A stretch of 64,000 nt of DNA from Chryseobacterium sp. Leaf201 (GCF_001421435.1 NZ_LMKA01000002.1:20910-84909), one strand, 5' to 3'; shown: positions 1-8,246, counted from the stretch's first letter. Made by a program: numbers and translations. Notes: generated by a model from the sequence alone, not told the origin.

Positions 1-1
1 A

Positions 2-985
2 TCCATCACTGAAAAACCTGAAGATATGAAACCTAAAACCACTGTTCCGAAAAAAAATAAAGCATCTGATGACGAAACAGAAATTACGCTGAACCGGCAC
101 AAAGTGAAACTCACCAATCAGGACAAAATTTATTTTCCGGAAGATGAGGTAACCAAAGGCGATATTGTGGAATATTACCAGTCTGTCGCAGAATACATTT
201 TACCGTATCTTAAAAACCGTCCGCTATCCTTGAACCGGTTTCCTAACGGCATCGAAAAACAGGGATTTTACCAGAAAGATGCCAGTGAAAATATCCCGGA
301 CTGGATTAAGACAACCGAAGTGTTCTCGGAATCTACTGATAAATATATCGATTATATTATCTGCAATGACAAAGCTACCCTTGCCTATCTTAACAATTTA
401 GGCTGTATTGATATGAACCCGTGGAACAGTGCAATCCCTGACCTGGAACACCCGGATTATCTGGTGCTTGATTTAGATCCTTCAAAAAAGAATACTTTCG
501 ATGATGTTATTGAAACGGCTTTGCAGGTGAATGAAGTTTTAAAATCGGTTCAGATAAAGGGATACTGCAAAACTTCAGGAAGCACCGGAATCCATATTTA
601 CATTCCGATGGGCGGACATTATGACTATGACCAGGTAAAAGACTTTGCCTATATCCTGATGAAACAGGTCAACGAAAAACTTCCGGAAATCACCACGCTT
701 GAGAGAAGCCTTCAGAAAAGAAGCACGAATAAAATCTATCTGGATTATCTTCAGAACCGGCAGGGACAAACGCTAGCCAGCGTCTACAGCATAAGGCCGA
801 AAGAAGGCGCATCTGTTTCTATGCCGCTGGAATGGGATGAGGTAAAACCGGGATTAAAGCCAACTGATTTTACCATCCATAATGCTCTGGAAAGAATCAA
901 AGAAAAAGGCGATCTGTTTAAACCGGTTTTAGGAAAAGGGATTGATATGATGAAGGCACTGGAATTGTTGCAGGATATGGAATAG
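2..985 (+). CDS. ligD: DNA ligase D, C-terminal polymerase domain (partial at left edge)
   Basis: Primase-polymerase (POL) domain of the bacterial end-joining enzyme LigD, which fills in DNA ends during Ku-dependent double-strand-break repair. Counting from the first in-window ATG (position 26), the metal-binding DLD pair is at about residues 149 and 151. It is followed by the SGSTGIHIYIPM motif with the active-site histidine and a third acidic position in IYLDYLQ. The frame is open to the window edge and the residues before ATG 26 are a charged, low-complexity stretch like a linker. I therefore read this as the last domain of a PE-ligase-POL protein cut by the window, not a stand-alone polymerase. 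A stand-alone gene starting at 26 is the alternative. It is convergent with the SDR gene, with 2 bp between the two stop codons. Confidence 0.85.
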   Translation, partial: SITEKPEDMKPKTTVPKKNKASDDETEITLNRHKVKLTNQDKIYFPEDEVTKGDIVEYYQSVAEYILPYLKNRPLSLNRFPNGIEKQGFYQKDASENIPDWIKTTEVFSESTDKYIDYIICNDKATLAYLNNLGCIDMNPWNSAIPDLEHPDYLVLDLDPSKKNTFDDVIETALQVNEVLKSVQIKGYCKTSGSTGIHIYIPMGGHYDYDQVKDFAYILMKQVNEKLPEITTLERSLQKRSTNKIYLDYLQNRQGQTLASVYSIRPKEGASVSMPLEWDEVKPGLKPTDFTIHNALERIKEKGDLFKPVLGKGIDMMKALELLQDME

Positions 986-987
986 TG

Positions 988-1719
988 TCAAGGAAGTTTC
1001 GCTACCAGACTCTCCGGCAATACTTTTAAAATCAGATAGATTATTTTCCATTTAAAATTCGGCACAATCGTGAAAGAATTTCCTGCATCAACAATATGTT
1101 TTGCCACATAATCAGGTTCCATAATCAGGGATTCGTTTAGTTGGAGCCCTTCATTGATTTTTGTACGGATATAACCGATCACCAGAGCATTGACTTTAAT
1201 ATTCCGTGAAGCCAGCTCCTGCCTCAATCCGGCCAGGTATTGCGTAAAAGCCGCTTTTGTGCTTCCGTATACGAAATTGCTTTTTCTGCCTCTTACGCCC
1301 GAAAGTGAAGACAGCCCGATGATTCTTTCTAACTTTTTATTGTTTTCATCAATGGCAATGATATTGAGGATGGAAACAGCTCCCATATAATTGACCATCA
1401 TCATCTGCCGGGTTCCTTTGAAATCCCGCAGTGCTTTTTCATTATCCACAAGAAAACCTGCTGCATACACAACAATATCAGGTTTGACGGTAAGCTCATC
1501 ATAAAATTTCTGATGTGAATCAAAATCAACTGCGTCGAAATATAAAACCGTTACTTTTGATTCCAAATTATTTATCTGCACAAATTCATCCAGTGATTTT
1601 GTATCTCTGGACGCAGCGATTACGGCAAATCCTTTTGCTGTATACTGTTTAATGCACTGCTTGGCCACATCTGAATTGGCACCGAGAATAAGGACGGTTT
1701 TTTGGAGATCAGGATTCAT
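988..1719 (-). CDS. SDR family NAD(P)-dependent oxidoreductase
   Basis: A 243-residue short-chain dehydrogenase/reductase. The N-terminal cofactor motif is of the GANSDVAK type at about residues 13-20. A YAAG motif follows, then the catalytic serine in LSSLSG and the YGSTK active-site Tyr-Lys pair. The GxNSD form of the glycine motif and the hydrophobic C-terminal end recall reductases that act on lipid-linked sugars (DprE2-like), but the substrate cannot be read from sequence. A TATCTTTG box on this strand (1724-1731) lies only 4 nt before the start codon, so the transcript may be leaderless. No downstream methionine offers a better start before the cofactor motif. Confidence 0.85.
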   Translation of the reverse strand: MNPDLQKTVLILGANSDVAKQCIKQYTAKGFAVIAASRDTKSLDEFVQINNLESKVTVLYFDAVDFDSHQKFYDELTVKPDIVVYAAGFLVDNEKALRDFKGTRQMMMVNYMGAVSILNIIAIDENNKKLERIIGLSSLSGVRGRKSNFVYGSTKAAFTQYLAGLRQELASRNIKVNALVIGYIRTKINEGLQLNESLIMEPDYVAKHIVDAGNSFTIVPNFKWKIIYLILKVLPESLVAKLP

Positions 1720-1723
1720 CCGG

Positions 1724-1731
1724 CAAAGATA
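1724..1731 (-). promoter_or_regulatory. Bacteroidota -7 box for the SDR gene
   Basis: Reads TATCTTTG on the minus strand, matching the TAnnTTTG consensus of Bacteroidota sigma-A promoters. It ends 4 nt before the start codon at 1719, implying a leaderless or near-leaderless mRNA. The element is seen directly; its use as a promoter is inferred. Confidence 0.5.
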
Positions 1732-1918
1732 ATTTAAACCTTAAAATTTCAGGAATAATTGTGAATGAATATGACGTTATTATGCTTTGACGGAATTAAT
1801 TACTTTATTGAAGACTTCTAATCTATATTTCAAGCATATTTAAGCAAGAACTAATTCTTACATTCTCAAACTTGCTATCGCTTATTCTAATAAATGAAGG
1901 TAAACTGATCATAAAAAA

Positions 1919-1955
1919 GTTTCGGCGGGGTGAGCTTTGCTCACCCCGCCGAAAC
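1919..1955 (-). terminator. Strong hairpin terminator after yajC
   Basis: A perfect 17-bp inverted repeat (GTTTCGGCGGGGTGAGC and its complement) closes a 3-nt loop. On the minus strand it is followed by a run of T (TTTTTTAT). It sits about 20 nt after the yajC stop, so it ends the nusB-DUF1573-yajC operon. It is unusually GC-rich and long for this AT-rich sequence. Confidence 0.85.
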
Positions 1956-1976
1956 GAATATTTTAAACCTGGAAAA

Positions 1977-2348
1977 TTAGTTTTTCTCAGCTTCAATCTC
2001 TTTTTTGTCTGCAGGTTTCTCTGCATTTTTTGCTTTATCTCCGAAACGCGTTTCTGTAAACTCTCTTGATACAGCGGCTTTTTCAAATTTAAGCTTTCCG
2101 GATAAGGTTTCAATAACAAAACCGTCATCCTGAACCTGGGCAATTCTCCCGTGAAGGCCGGATGTAAGCACAACCCTCGTCCCTACTTTTAAGGTTTCCT
2201 GGAAGTTCTTTTCCTGCTTCTGCTTTCTCATCTGAGGTCTGATCATCAGGAAATAAAATCCTACGAACATCACCCCCATCATGATCAGCATCATGGATGA
2301 ATTTCCTCCCTGCGCAGGAACCTGTAAAAAAACGGATAATATATTCAT
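1977..2348 (-). CDS. yajC: Preprotein translocase accessory subunit YajC
   Basis: A 123-residue YajC, the small inner-membrane partner of the SecDF complex in protein export. A short periplasmic N-terminus leads into one membrane segment (about residues 19-37) ending in FLMIRPQMRKQ, the family hallmark. A cytoplasmic beta domain with VGTRVVLTSGLHGRI follows, then a charged Lys/Glu tail. It is the last gene of a nusB-DUF1573-yajC operon, starting 4 nt after the preceding stop and ending before a strong hairpin terminator. Length and motif order are typical. Confidence 0.95.
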   Translation of the reverse strand: MNILSVFLQVPAQGGNSSMMLIMMGVMFVGFYFLMIRPQMRKQKQEKNFQETLKVGTRVVLTSGLHGRIAQVQDDGFVIETLSGKLKFEKAAVSREFTETRFGDKAKNAEKPADKKEIEAEKN

Positions 2349-2352
2349 GTTC

Positions 2353-2874
2353 TTAAGGTTGGATATTCGCAGTGAATGTTAACTTGATCGGCGCTTTTTC
2401 TACGTTGGCAAATACATCGGCAGATTTATTAACGTTTCCGTCAAAGTTCGATGAATCGAAATGCAGTGTAACTTTTCCTTTTTTACCGGGCATGATCGGC
2501 TCTTTCGTAAAGTCAGGCACTGTACATCCGCAAGCCGGTTTTACTTCTGAAATTACCAAAGGATTGGTTCCTGTATTGGTCACTTCATATACATGCTCTA
2601 CTTTATTTCCTTTTTTAATGTTTCCGAAATCAAAGTTGCTTTCAGAAAGGGCAATTGTTGTGAAAGGCTGGTTAGAAGCCGGCGCAGCAGTAGCAGCATC
2701 AGCTGAAACCGGAGTTACGGCAGAAGAATCACCGGAAACTGCAGCAGGTGCATTCATAGATGTAGAATCTGCAGCAGTCGTTTCCGTACCTGTTGTTTCT
2801 TTGTTTTCTTTTTTGCATGAAACTAAACCAAGGCCTATAACAGACAAGGCAATAATTGATAACGTCTTTTTCAT
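2353..2874 (-). CDS. DUF1573 domain lipoprotein
   Basis: A 173-residue predicted lipoprotein with a short signal peptide ending in a lipobox-like GLGLVSC (Cys about 20). A Ser/Thr/Ala-rich linker to about residue 65 precedes a DUF1573 Ig-like beta-sandwich, recognised by FDFGNIKKG, VSEVKPACGCTVP-like spacing and a conserved CGC pair. DUF1573 proteins are abundant in Bacteroidota cell envelopes and have no settled function. It is co-transcribed with nusB (9 nt upstream) and yajC (4 nt downstream), an arrangement I associate with flavobacteria. The linker probably spaces the domain from the membrane anchor. Confidence 0.88.
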   Translation of the reverse strand: MKKTLSIIALSVIGLGLVSCKKENKETTGTETTAADSTSMNAPAAVSGDSSAVTPVSADAATAAPASNQPFTTIALSESNFDFGNIKKGNKVEHVYEVTNTGTNPLVISEVKPACGCTVPDFTKEPIMPGKKGKVTLHFDSSNFDGNVNKSADVFANVEKAPIKLTFTANIQP

Positions 2875-2883
2875 ATAATTGAT

Positions 2884-3789
2884 TTATATTCTATTTTGAT
2901 CTTTACAATATTTATCTAAAATCCCGTTAACGAAGATATTTGAACGGTCGGTTGCAAATACTTTGGCAATTTCGATATATTCATTGATAATAACTCTTGA
3001 AGGCGTAAAAGGAAAATTATCCAGTTCCGTAATTGCTGTTGACAGAATGACTTTATCCATCAGGGAAACTCTCTCCAGATCCCAGTTTTCAAGTCTTTCC
3101 TTCAGTTTTTTCTCGTTATTCTCCCAGCTGTCCAGTGTATTCCTCAATAACTTCAGGGCAAAGGTTTTATCCTCATCATCCTTAATCATTTTAATTAAGG
3201 TCCTGCTTTCTTCATTTTCCTTCAGGAAACCGATTGTCTTCTGAACCATTGAATTGGCAATGTGGATATCATCATACCAGGAAATTTCCTTATCCCCGAG
3301 ATAATCATGGAAATCATCATTTTCCGCAATATATCTTAAAAACAGTTTTCCGATGAATTTCTGGTCTTCTTCAAAAGAATATCCCTCTTCTTTCATAAAA
3401 TCCTGATACCTTTTTCCTCCCGTCATTCGCTGAAAGGTCTTTACAAGAAGATCATCATGAAGATCCCATTTCAGCTCCTTATGCTGACCTGTAAAAAATA
3501 ACCGCTCGGGATTTTCTTCCAGCTTTTTTAAAACCTGATTGTTGATGAATTTTTGGTTAGGATTGGTATTTGCATCAGACTTGATGTATTTGTTTTTACC
3601 GATTTCAATCTGATGTTCCGCCAATTCTTTAAGCGCAACCAAAAAGTTAAGTTCATAGATATAAAGATGGTAGATTTTCTCTATTCCATAGAACATATTC
3701 TTCTCCAATACATCAAACTTTATGGGGTTTTGATAATATGAGTACACAGCCTGTACTGCTTTTTCACGGATTTGTCGTCTTCCTAACAT
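2884..3789 (-). CDS. nusB: Transcription antitermination factor NusB (long form)
   Basis: NusB binds boxA RNA with NusE (ribosomal protein S10) and promotes antitermination on rRNA operons. The recognisable NusB core is in the C-terminal third (about residues 185-300), with DKVILSTAITEL and the INEYIEIAKVF helix that lines the RNA/S10 surface. At 301 residues it is about twice the length of the enterobacterial protein; the extra N-terminal helical half is usual in Bacteroidota. It is the first gene of the operon. The promoter box TATCTTTG at 3811-3818 gives a short leader. Divergent from the ABC transporter gene. Confidence 0.93.
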   Translation of the reverse strand: MLGRRQIREKAVQAVYSYYQNPIKFDVLEKNMFYGIEKIYHLYIYELNFLVALKELAEHQIEIGKNKYIKSDANTNPNQKFINNQVLKKLEENPERLFFTGQHKELKWDLHDDLLVKTFQRMTGGKRYQDFMKEEGYSFEEDQKFIGKLFLRYIAENDDFHDYLGDKEISWYDDIHIANSMVQKTIGFLKENEESRTLIKMIKDDEDKTFALKLLRNTLDSWENNEKKLKERLENWDLERVSLMDKVILSTAITELDNFPFTPSRVIINEYIEIAKVFATDRSNIFVNGILDKYCKDQNRI

Positions 3790-3810
3790 TCAAAGAGCTT
3801 TTTATGGGCG

Positions 3811-3818
3811 CAAAGATA
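3811..3818 (-). promoter_or_regulatory. -7 box for the nusB operon
   Basis: TATCTTTG on the minus strand, about 21 nt before the nusB start codon at 3789. No clear -33 TTTG element is visible. It is back to back with the ABC transporter promoter at 3864. Confidence 0.55.
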
Positions 3819-3863
3819 CAAAATTTTAAATTGATGAAATTCTCAGGCTGAGTACATTTTTCG

Positions 3864-3871
3864 TAATTTTG
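3864..3871 (+). promoter_or_regulatory. -7 box for the ABC transporter gene
   Basis: TAATTTTG on the plus strand with the start codon only 9 nt after the final G. With the usual Bacteroidota spacing the leader would be about 4-6 nt, too short for a normal ribosome-binding region. Confidence 0.55.
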
Positions 3872-3880
3872 TAAAACTTT

Positions 3881-5551
3881 ATGAAAGCGCTAAAAACTCT
3901 GAACCCCTATTTCTGGAAGCACAAAATATTATTATTTTGGGGGGTATTATTTATCATTGCCAGCAACTTTTTCAACATATATAAAATCCAGTTCGTAGGA
4001 AAATCGGTGGATGTATTAAAAGATTCTGCCGAAAATGGAAGCCTCGGATTTAATCAGCAGGTTCTGATCTACGTAGCAATAATCGTCGGCTGTTCTTTAC
4101 TGACCGGGTTTTTCACCTTCATGATGCGGCAGACCATCATTGTAGCATCCCGACGGATTGAGTATGAATTGAAAAATAAAATCTACCGGCACTATCAGGA
4201 TCTTTCTTTAACGGACTATAAGCAGACAACCATCGGGGATTTAATGAACCGTTTAAGTGAGGATGTTGTTGCGGTACGGATGTATTTGGGCCCTGGTGTG
4301 ATGTATGTAGCCAACCTGATTGTCCTTGTTGTTATTACAGCCATCTACATGCTGAAGACCGATGTTTCAATGACGCTCTGGACATTGCTTCCACTTCCTA
4401 TTTTATCGTACGCTATTTATAAAGTAAGTTCTGTAATCAACAGGAAGTCGAAAATTATGCAGAAAAGCCAGTCTGCCATCTCAACATTCGTCCAGGACAG
4501 CTTTTCAGGGATCAGGGTGGTTAAATTTTTTGCCCGTGAAAAATATATTGAGAAAAATTATGGCGTAAAAGTGACCGATTATCAGGATAAGGCTTTGGAT
4601 CTGGCAAAAACCGAAGCGTATTTCTTTACCATTATCTTATTTGTTATCGGATTGCTGAATGTTGCCATCATATGGATCGGCGGCCAGAAATATATTGCCG
4701 GAGAACTGAGCATCGGTAAGATTGCAGATTTCTTTATGTATATCAATACCTTGATTTTCCCTTTCTCAATGGTCGGCTGGGTAACTTCTGTCAACCAGAG
4801 AGCGGAGGCATCCATGCAGCGAATCAACGAATTCATGGATAAGAAATCTGACATCGTCAATACAAATTTTGAAAATTACCCGATCAAAGGCAATATTGAA
4901 TTCAGAAATGTTTCTTATGTCTATCCCAATACAGGAATTAAAGCCCTGGATAATATCAGCTTCACGGTAAAGGCGGGAGAATCTTTAGCCATTATGGGAA
5001 AAACCGGAAGCGGAAAATCTACCATTGCCCTGCTGCTGTGCAGGCTGCTTGACCCTACCGAAGGTGAAATCCTGATTGACGGCAGGAATCTGAAAGACCA
5101 TAATCTTGAAAACTACAGAAACTTTATCGGGTATATCCCACAGGAAAGTTATCTCTTCTCAGACTCTATTGAAAACAACATCGGTTTTGCAGTTGACCAT
5201 CCTACCCATGAAAAGGTAGTGGAGTATGCCAGAATTGCTGATGTCGACAAGAATATTGTGGGATTCAAAGAACAGTATAAAACCATGGTGGGTGAACGCG
5301 GGGTAATGCTTTCCGGGGGCCAGAAACAAAGGATCTGTATTGCCAGAGCCCTGATCAAAGACCCCAATATTATCATTTTTGATGATTCGCTGTCTGCTCT
5401 GGATACTGAAACGGAACAGAATATCCTTGAAAACATTGAAAGGAAAATCATCAACGCCACTTCCATAATCATTACACACAGAGAGTCAAGTGCCCAGAAG
5501 GCTGATAAAATTATAAACCTTACTGAAATTAACAATTCCTTAACCGCTTAG
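3881..5551 (+). CDS. ABC transporter, fused permease and ATPase
   Basis: A 556-residue half-transporter of the ABC exporter type (MdlB/MsbA-like layout). The N-terminal part (about 1-310) carries about six membrane segments; the C-terminal part is the ATPase. Walker A is GKTGSGKS at residues 373-380, the signature LSGGQ is at 477-481, and Walker B (IIIFDD) and a late switch histidine in ITHRES follow. Such half-transporters act as dimers and export lipids, peptides or drugs; the substrate is not readable here. It is monocistronic, divergent from nusB, with a very short predicted leader. No clear partner half-transporter is adjacent, so a homodimer is likely. Confidence 0.9.
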   Translation: MKALKTLNPYFWKHKILLFWGVLFIIASNFFNIYKIQFVGKSVDVLKDSAENGSLGFNQQVLIYVAIIVGCSLLTGFFTFMMRQTIIVASRRIEYELKNKIYRHYQDLSLTDYKQTTIGDLMNRLSEDVVAVRMYLGPGVMYVANLIVLVVITAIYMLKTDVSMTLWTLLPLPILSYAIYKVSSVINRKSKIMQKSQSAISTFVQDSFSGIRVVKFFAREKYIEKNYGVKVTDYQDKALDLAKTEAYFFTIILFVIGLLNVAIIWIGGQKYIAGELSIGKIADFFMYINTLIFPFSMVGWVTSVNQRAEASMQRINEFMDKKSDIVNTNFENYPIKGNIEFRNVSYVYPNTGIKALDNISFTVKAGESLAIMGKTGSGKSTIALLLCRLLDPTEGEILIDGRNLKDHNLENYRNFIGYIPQESYLFSDSIENNIGFAVDHPTHEKVVEYARIADVDKNIVGFKEQYKTMVGERGVMLSGGQKQRICIARALIKDPNIIIFDDSLSALDTETEQNILENIERKIINATSIIITHRESSAQKADKIINLTEINNSLTA

Positions 5552-5591
5552 CAGTTTCATTCACAAATGTTAAATAAATCATAAAAATAAT

Positions 5592-5621
5592 TTTGTGATT
5601 AAAAGAAAACTTTTATATTTG
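5592..5621 (+). promoter_or_regulatory. Promoter of the DUF3276 gene (-33 and -7 boxes)
   Basis: TTTG at 5592-5595 and TATATTTG at 5614-5621 are separated by 18 nt, a good match to the Bacteroidota -33/-7 architecture. The start codon at 5651 leaves a leader of about 25 nt. Confidence 0.65.
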
Positions 5622-5650
5622 TTCTTAACAAGATTAAAAAATATCTAACA

Positions 5651-5986
5651 ATGAGTGAATACAAGGAACGCCATGAAAATGAAATTTTCACCAAGGTGTT
5701 AAAAGCAGGGAGAAGAACTTATTTCTTTGATGTGCGCGAGACGAAAGCAGGGGATTATTATCTTACGATTACCGAAAGTAAAAAGAACTTCGGAGAAAAT
5801 GGAGAAGCCACATTTGAGAAGCACAAAATTTATCTTTACAAAGAGGATTTTAAAAGTTTCCAGGAGATGTTTAATGAATCTACAGATTTCATCATTAATG
5901 AGAAGGGAGAGGATGTAATATCTGAAAAGCATGACAAAGACTTCAAAAGCAGATCATATACGATTGATTCTGACGACGAGGTTTAG
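5651..5986 (+). CDS. PUR-family nucleic-acid-binding protein (DUF3276)
   Basis: A 111-residue protein of the DUF3276 family, the bacterial counterpart of PUR-alpha-type single-strand DNA/RNA-binding proteins (for example BpuR of Borrelia). The fold is indicated by the pattern IFTKVLKAGRRTYFFDVRET, then YYLTITESKK and a late KIYLYKEDFKSFQEM helix. The last 20 residues are acidic and probably disordered. It is probably a small regulator or RNA chaperone dimer; the target is unknown. It stands alone with its own two-element promoter and a terminator directly after it, which suggests strong independent expression. Confidence 0.85.
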   Translation: MSEYKERHENEIFTKVLKAGRRTYFFDVRETKAGDYYLTITESKKNFGENGEATFEKHKIYLYKEDFKSFQEMFNESTDFIINEKGEDVISEKHDKDFKSRSYTIDSDDEV

Positions 5987-6004
5987 AATATTAAAAAAAA
6001 ACAC

Positions 6005-6033
6005 AAGCATCTGGAAAAGAAGATGCTTTTTTT
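6005..6033 (+). terminator. Terminator after the DUF3276 gene
   Basis: AAGCATCT and AGATGCTT form an 8-bp stem with an 8-nt loop, followed by a run of seven or more T on the plus strand, about 20 nt after the stop codon. Confidence 0.85.
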
Positions 6034-6060
6034 GTGGTCTGATTTTAAGAAATTATAAAG

Positions 6061-6283
6061 GTATACCCGTAAAAGTGTACCTTTTTTAGTTCTGAAATTT
6101 TAAACGTCACATCACTTCTCTCCTGATTTGAGCCAGGATCGTAGGGTCCTGTATTTCACTATCTTTTGCCAATAACAAGACTTTAGACAGTACTTCAGCA
6201 GATTTCGGGTCATCATCGGCGAAAGGTAAAAACAGTCTTCCCCTGTGCTGGGAATGAACAGCAAGAATCGATAAATATTTCCC
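6061..6283 (-). repeat. 223-bp direct repeat, copy A (DUF4132 gene tail plus hairpin)
   Basis: Nearly identical to 8219-8442: by eye, about seven substitutions and one single-base indel over 223 bp (about 96 percent identity). It contains the hairpin that terminates the DUF4132 gene and the last 58 codons of that gene. Similarity stops abruptly at 6283, after the shared ATAAATATTTCCC. The two copies bracket the T9SS beta-propeller gene in direct orientation. Confidence 0.9.
6107..6283 (-). pseudogene. Truncated copy of the DUF4132 gene 3' end
   Basis: Read in the same frame as the intact gene, this encodes only its last 58 residues and keeps the TGA stop at the same place. No start codon or upstream part is present. 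It is a decayed remnant generated by duplication or insertion, and the few substitutions suggest it is fairly recent. A frame-shifted open frame over the same DNA (6112-6330) is a shadow of this fragment. Confidence 0.85.
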
Positions 6284-6330
6284 AGGATTGGGTGAAATTC
6301 ATTCTTCGACACGAGGTCGAAAAAAATCAT

Positions 6331-6369
6331 AAAAAAAGTCTGTTTTCACTAGTTGTGAGACAGACTTTT
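6331..6369 (-). terminator. Terminator after the T9SS propeller gene
   Basis: A stem AAAAGTCTG with CAGACTTTT (6334-6342 and 6361-6369) encloses a smaller inner pairing (CAC with GTG). On the minus strand it is followed by a T run (TTTTTTTAT). It lies about 40 nt after the stop codon of the 6407-7888 gene. Confidence 0.75.
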
Positions 6370-6406
6370 ATTGATAAAAACAGCTTTGGTAAGCTTTATA
6401 TTTATT

Positions 6407-7888
6407 TTATTTTTTAACAATTTTAAATGTTTTCACCTCATTATCAGAAGTTACTTTTACTAAATAAGTTCCAGCAACTAAATTAGAAGTATCAATTTTA
6501 AATTCTTTAGCATTTAATTCCTTAACAAACACTTGCTGACCTATCATATTATAGATTACTACAGAAGTAATTGTTTTATCATAAGAAAGGTTTAAAAAAT
6601 CTTTTACAGGATTTGGGAATAATAATGGGCTAGATTTAGATTGAGCAAAAGAATCTGAAGCTAAAATACCGTTTAAATTATAAACTCGAACATGACCTGA
6701 ATTGGTACCGTTTCCGTCATTATAATTGGAACCAACAGCTAAAATACCTCCATCTGATGACAAAGAAATACCATAACCACAATAGTCACCTGCAGCTTCT
6801 CCATTAATATCCGAGCCTATTTTTGTCCATACACCTGAAATATTACGATAAACACGAACATGACCCGAATCAGTACCGTTTCCATCATTTTGATAAGCAC
6901 CAATAGCCAGAATGCTTCCATCTGCTGATAAACAAACGCTATGACCACTATAATCATTTGCAGCTTCTCCATTAATATCAGATCCTATTTTTGTCCACAC
7001 ACCTGAAACATTACGATAAATGCGAACATGACCTGAATCAGTACCATTTCCATCATTTAGACGTGCGCCAATAGCTACAATACTGCCATCTGAAGATAAA
7101 GCAACACTTCTGCCACTTTGATCATTTGCGGCTTCTCCATTAATATCAGCTCCTATTTTTGTCCAAACACCTGATACATTTTGATATACACGAACATGAC
7201 CTGAATCAGTACCGCCTCCATCATTTTGAGCGGCACCAATAGCTACAATACTTCCATCCGATGATAAAGCAATATTATAACCGCTATAATCATTTTCAGC
7301 TTCTCCATTAATGTCAGCTCCTATTTTTGTCCAAACACCTGATATATTTCGATACACACGAACATGACCTGAATTAGTACCGTTTCCTCCATTATATCGA
7401 GCGCCAATAGCTACAATACTTCCATCTGATGATAAAGAAATACTTTCACCACTTTGATCATATGAAGCTTCTCCGTCGATATCAGCACCTATTTGTGTCC
7501 AAACACCTGATACATTTTGATACAAACGAACATGACCTGAAAGATTACCATTTCCATCATTTGCATTAGCACCAATAGCTACAATATTGCCATTTGATGA
7601 TAGAGAAACACAAACACCACTTAAATCAACATTTGCTTCTCCATCAATATCAGCACCTATTTGTGACCAAACACCTGATACATTTTGATACACACGAACA
7701 TGGCCTGCATCATCAGTACCACTTCCATTATTTTGAGAGGCACCAATAGCAATAATATTTCCATTTGATGATAAAGAAACACTCCTACCGCTATAATCAT
7801 TTGCAGCTTCACCATTAATATTTGATCCTATTTGAGTTTGTCCAAAACAAAATAATGGGAATAATAAAACAATAATTGTTTTTTTCAT
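6407..7888 (-). CDS. T9SS-secreted seven-repeat beta-propeller protein
   Basis: A 493-residue secreted protein. The signal peptide ends near residue 16 (LFCFGQ). Seven near-identical repeats of about 56 residues fill residues 18 to about 405. Each reads like IGADINGEA..DYSG, LSSDGSIVAIGA, NDGNGT, SGHVRVY and SGVWTK. The C-terminal 70 residues (about 424-493) form a type A T9SS sorting domain with NPVKDFLNL, IYNMIGQQV and LVAGTYLVKV. Seven repeats fit one closed seven-bladed FG-GAP-like propeller. It is probably exported across the outer membrane by T9SS and held on or released from the surface; the ligand is unknown. It has its own promoter and terminator and is bracketed by direct repeats of the neighbouring gene's 3' end, a sign that it was inserted as a cassette. 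Confidence 0.88.
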   Translation of the reverse strand: MKKTIIVLLFPLFCFGQTQIGSNINGEAANDYSGRSVSLSSNGNIIAIGASQNNGSGTDDAGHVRVYQNVSGVWSQIGADIDGEANVDLSGVCVSLSSNGNIVAIGANANDGNGNLSGHVRLYQNVSGVWTQIGADIDGEASYDQSGESISLSSDGSIVAIGARYNGGNGTNSGHVRVYRNISGVWTKIGADINGEAENDYSGYNIALSSDGSIVAIGAAQNDGGGTDSGHVRVYQNVSGVWTKIGADINGEAANDQSGRSVALSSDGSIVAIGARLNDGNGTDSGHVRIYRNVSGVWTKIGSDINGEAANDYSGHSVCLSADGSILAIGAYQNDGNGTDSGHVRVYRNISGVWTKIGSDINGEAAGDYCGYGISLSSDGGILAVGSNYNDGNGTNSGHVRVYNLNGILASDSFAQSKSSPLLFPNPVKDFLNLSYDKTITSVVIYNMIGQQVFVKELNAKEFKIDTSNLVAGTYLVKVTSDNEVKTFKIVKK

Positions 7889-7976
7889 AATTTATTTAAT
7901 TTGAATTCTTTTTCAGATGATTTTTTTGTTTTTAATAACAACACATCATTATGATGATTTTTCATGTTGTGGACTG

Positions 7977-8009
7977 CAAAAATATACTTTCTTTATGGAG
8001 GGGTCAAAC
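7977..8009 (-). promoter_or_regulatory. Promoter of the T9SS propeller gene
   Basis: On the minus strand a -33 GTTTG (8005-8009) and a -7 TATTTTTG (7977-7984) are 20 nt apart. The leader to the start codon at 7888 would be about 85 nt. The rest of 7889-8212 is very AT-rich and I see no gene or other clear signal in it. Confidence 0.6.
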
Positions 8010-8212
8010 AATTAATTAAAATTTGAATACCATATAGTGTTTTATTAATAAATATTGGTAATGACGCAAAAACTTAAAAAAAACACTGAACTTATTTAAG
8101 AAAAATCCCCATTACCTAGCCTGAGATTAAATGCACCAAGAATTTATTAAATAAAGTACTGCATTTTAGAATAAAATATGATTTAAAGTGGAATGTAGGA
8201 ATATTATAAAAT

Positions 8213-8246
8213 AAAAAAGTACACCCGTAAAAGTGTACCTTTTTTA
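8213..8246 (-). terminator. Bidirectional hairpin after the DUF4132 gene
   Basis: GTACAC (8219-8224) pairs with GTGTAC (8233-8238), with an A run on the left and a T run on the right, so it can terminate in either direction. It lies about 20 nt after the DUF4132 stop. The second copy at 6061 keeps the right-hand T run but has a G-T pair and a weaker left side. Confidence 0.75.

Noticed and set aside
1823..2173. 116-codon minus-strand frame overlapping yajC in another frame
   Set aside because: It runs through the terminator hairpin and overlaps the conserved yajC frame.
2372..2878. 168-codon plus-strand frame opposite the DUF1573 gene
   Set aside because: Antisense shadow; the minus strand encodes a clear lipoprotein in an operon with yajC and nusB.
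6112..6330. Open frame of 72 codons on the minus strand, also seen as a 64-codon frame at 8271-8465
   Set aside because: Both are the same out-of-frame shadow of the DUF4132 gene 3' end and its duplicate; the match between them reflects the DNA repeat, not a gene family.
6407..7888. Tandem repeats of about 168 bp that could suggest a CRISPR or satellite array
   Set aside because: The repeats are in one long reading frame with a signal peptide and sorting domain, without constant short repeats and unique spacers; they encode propeller blades.
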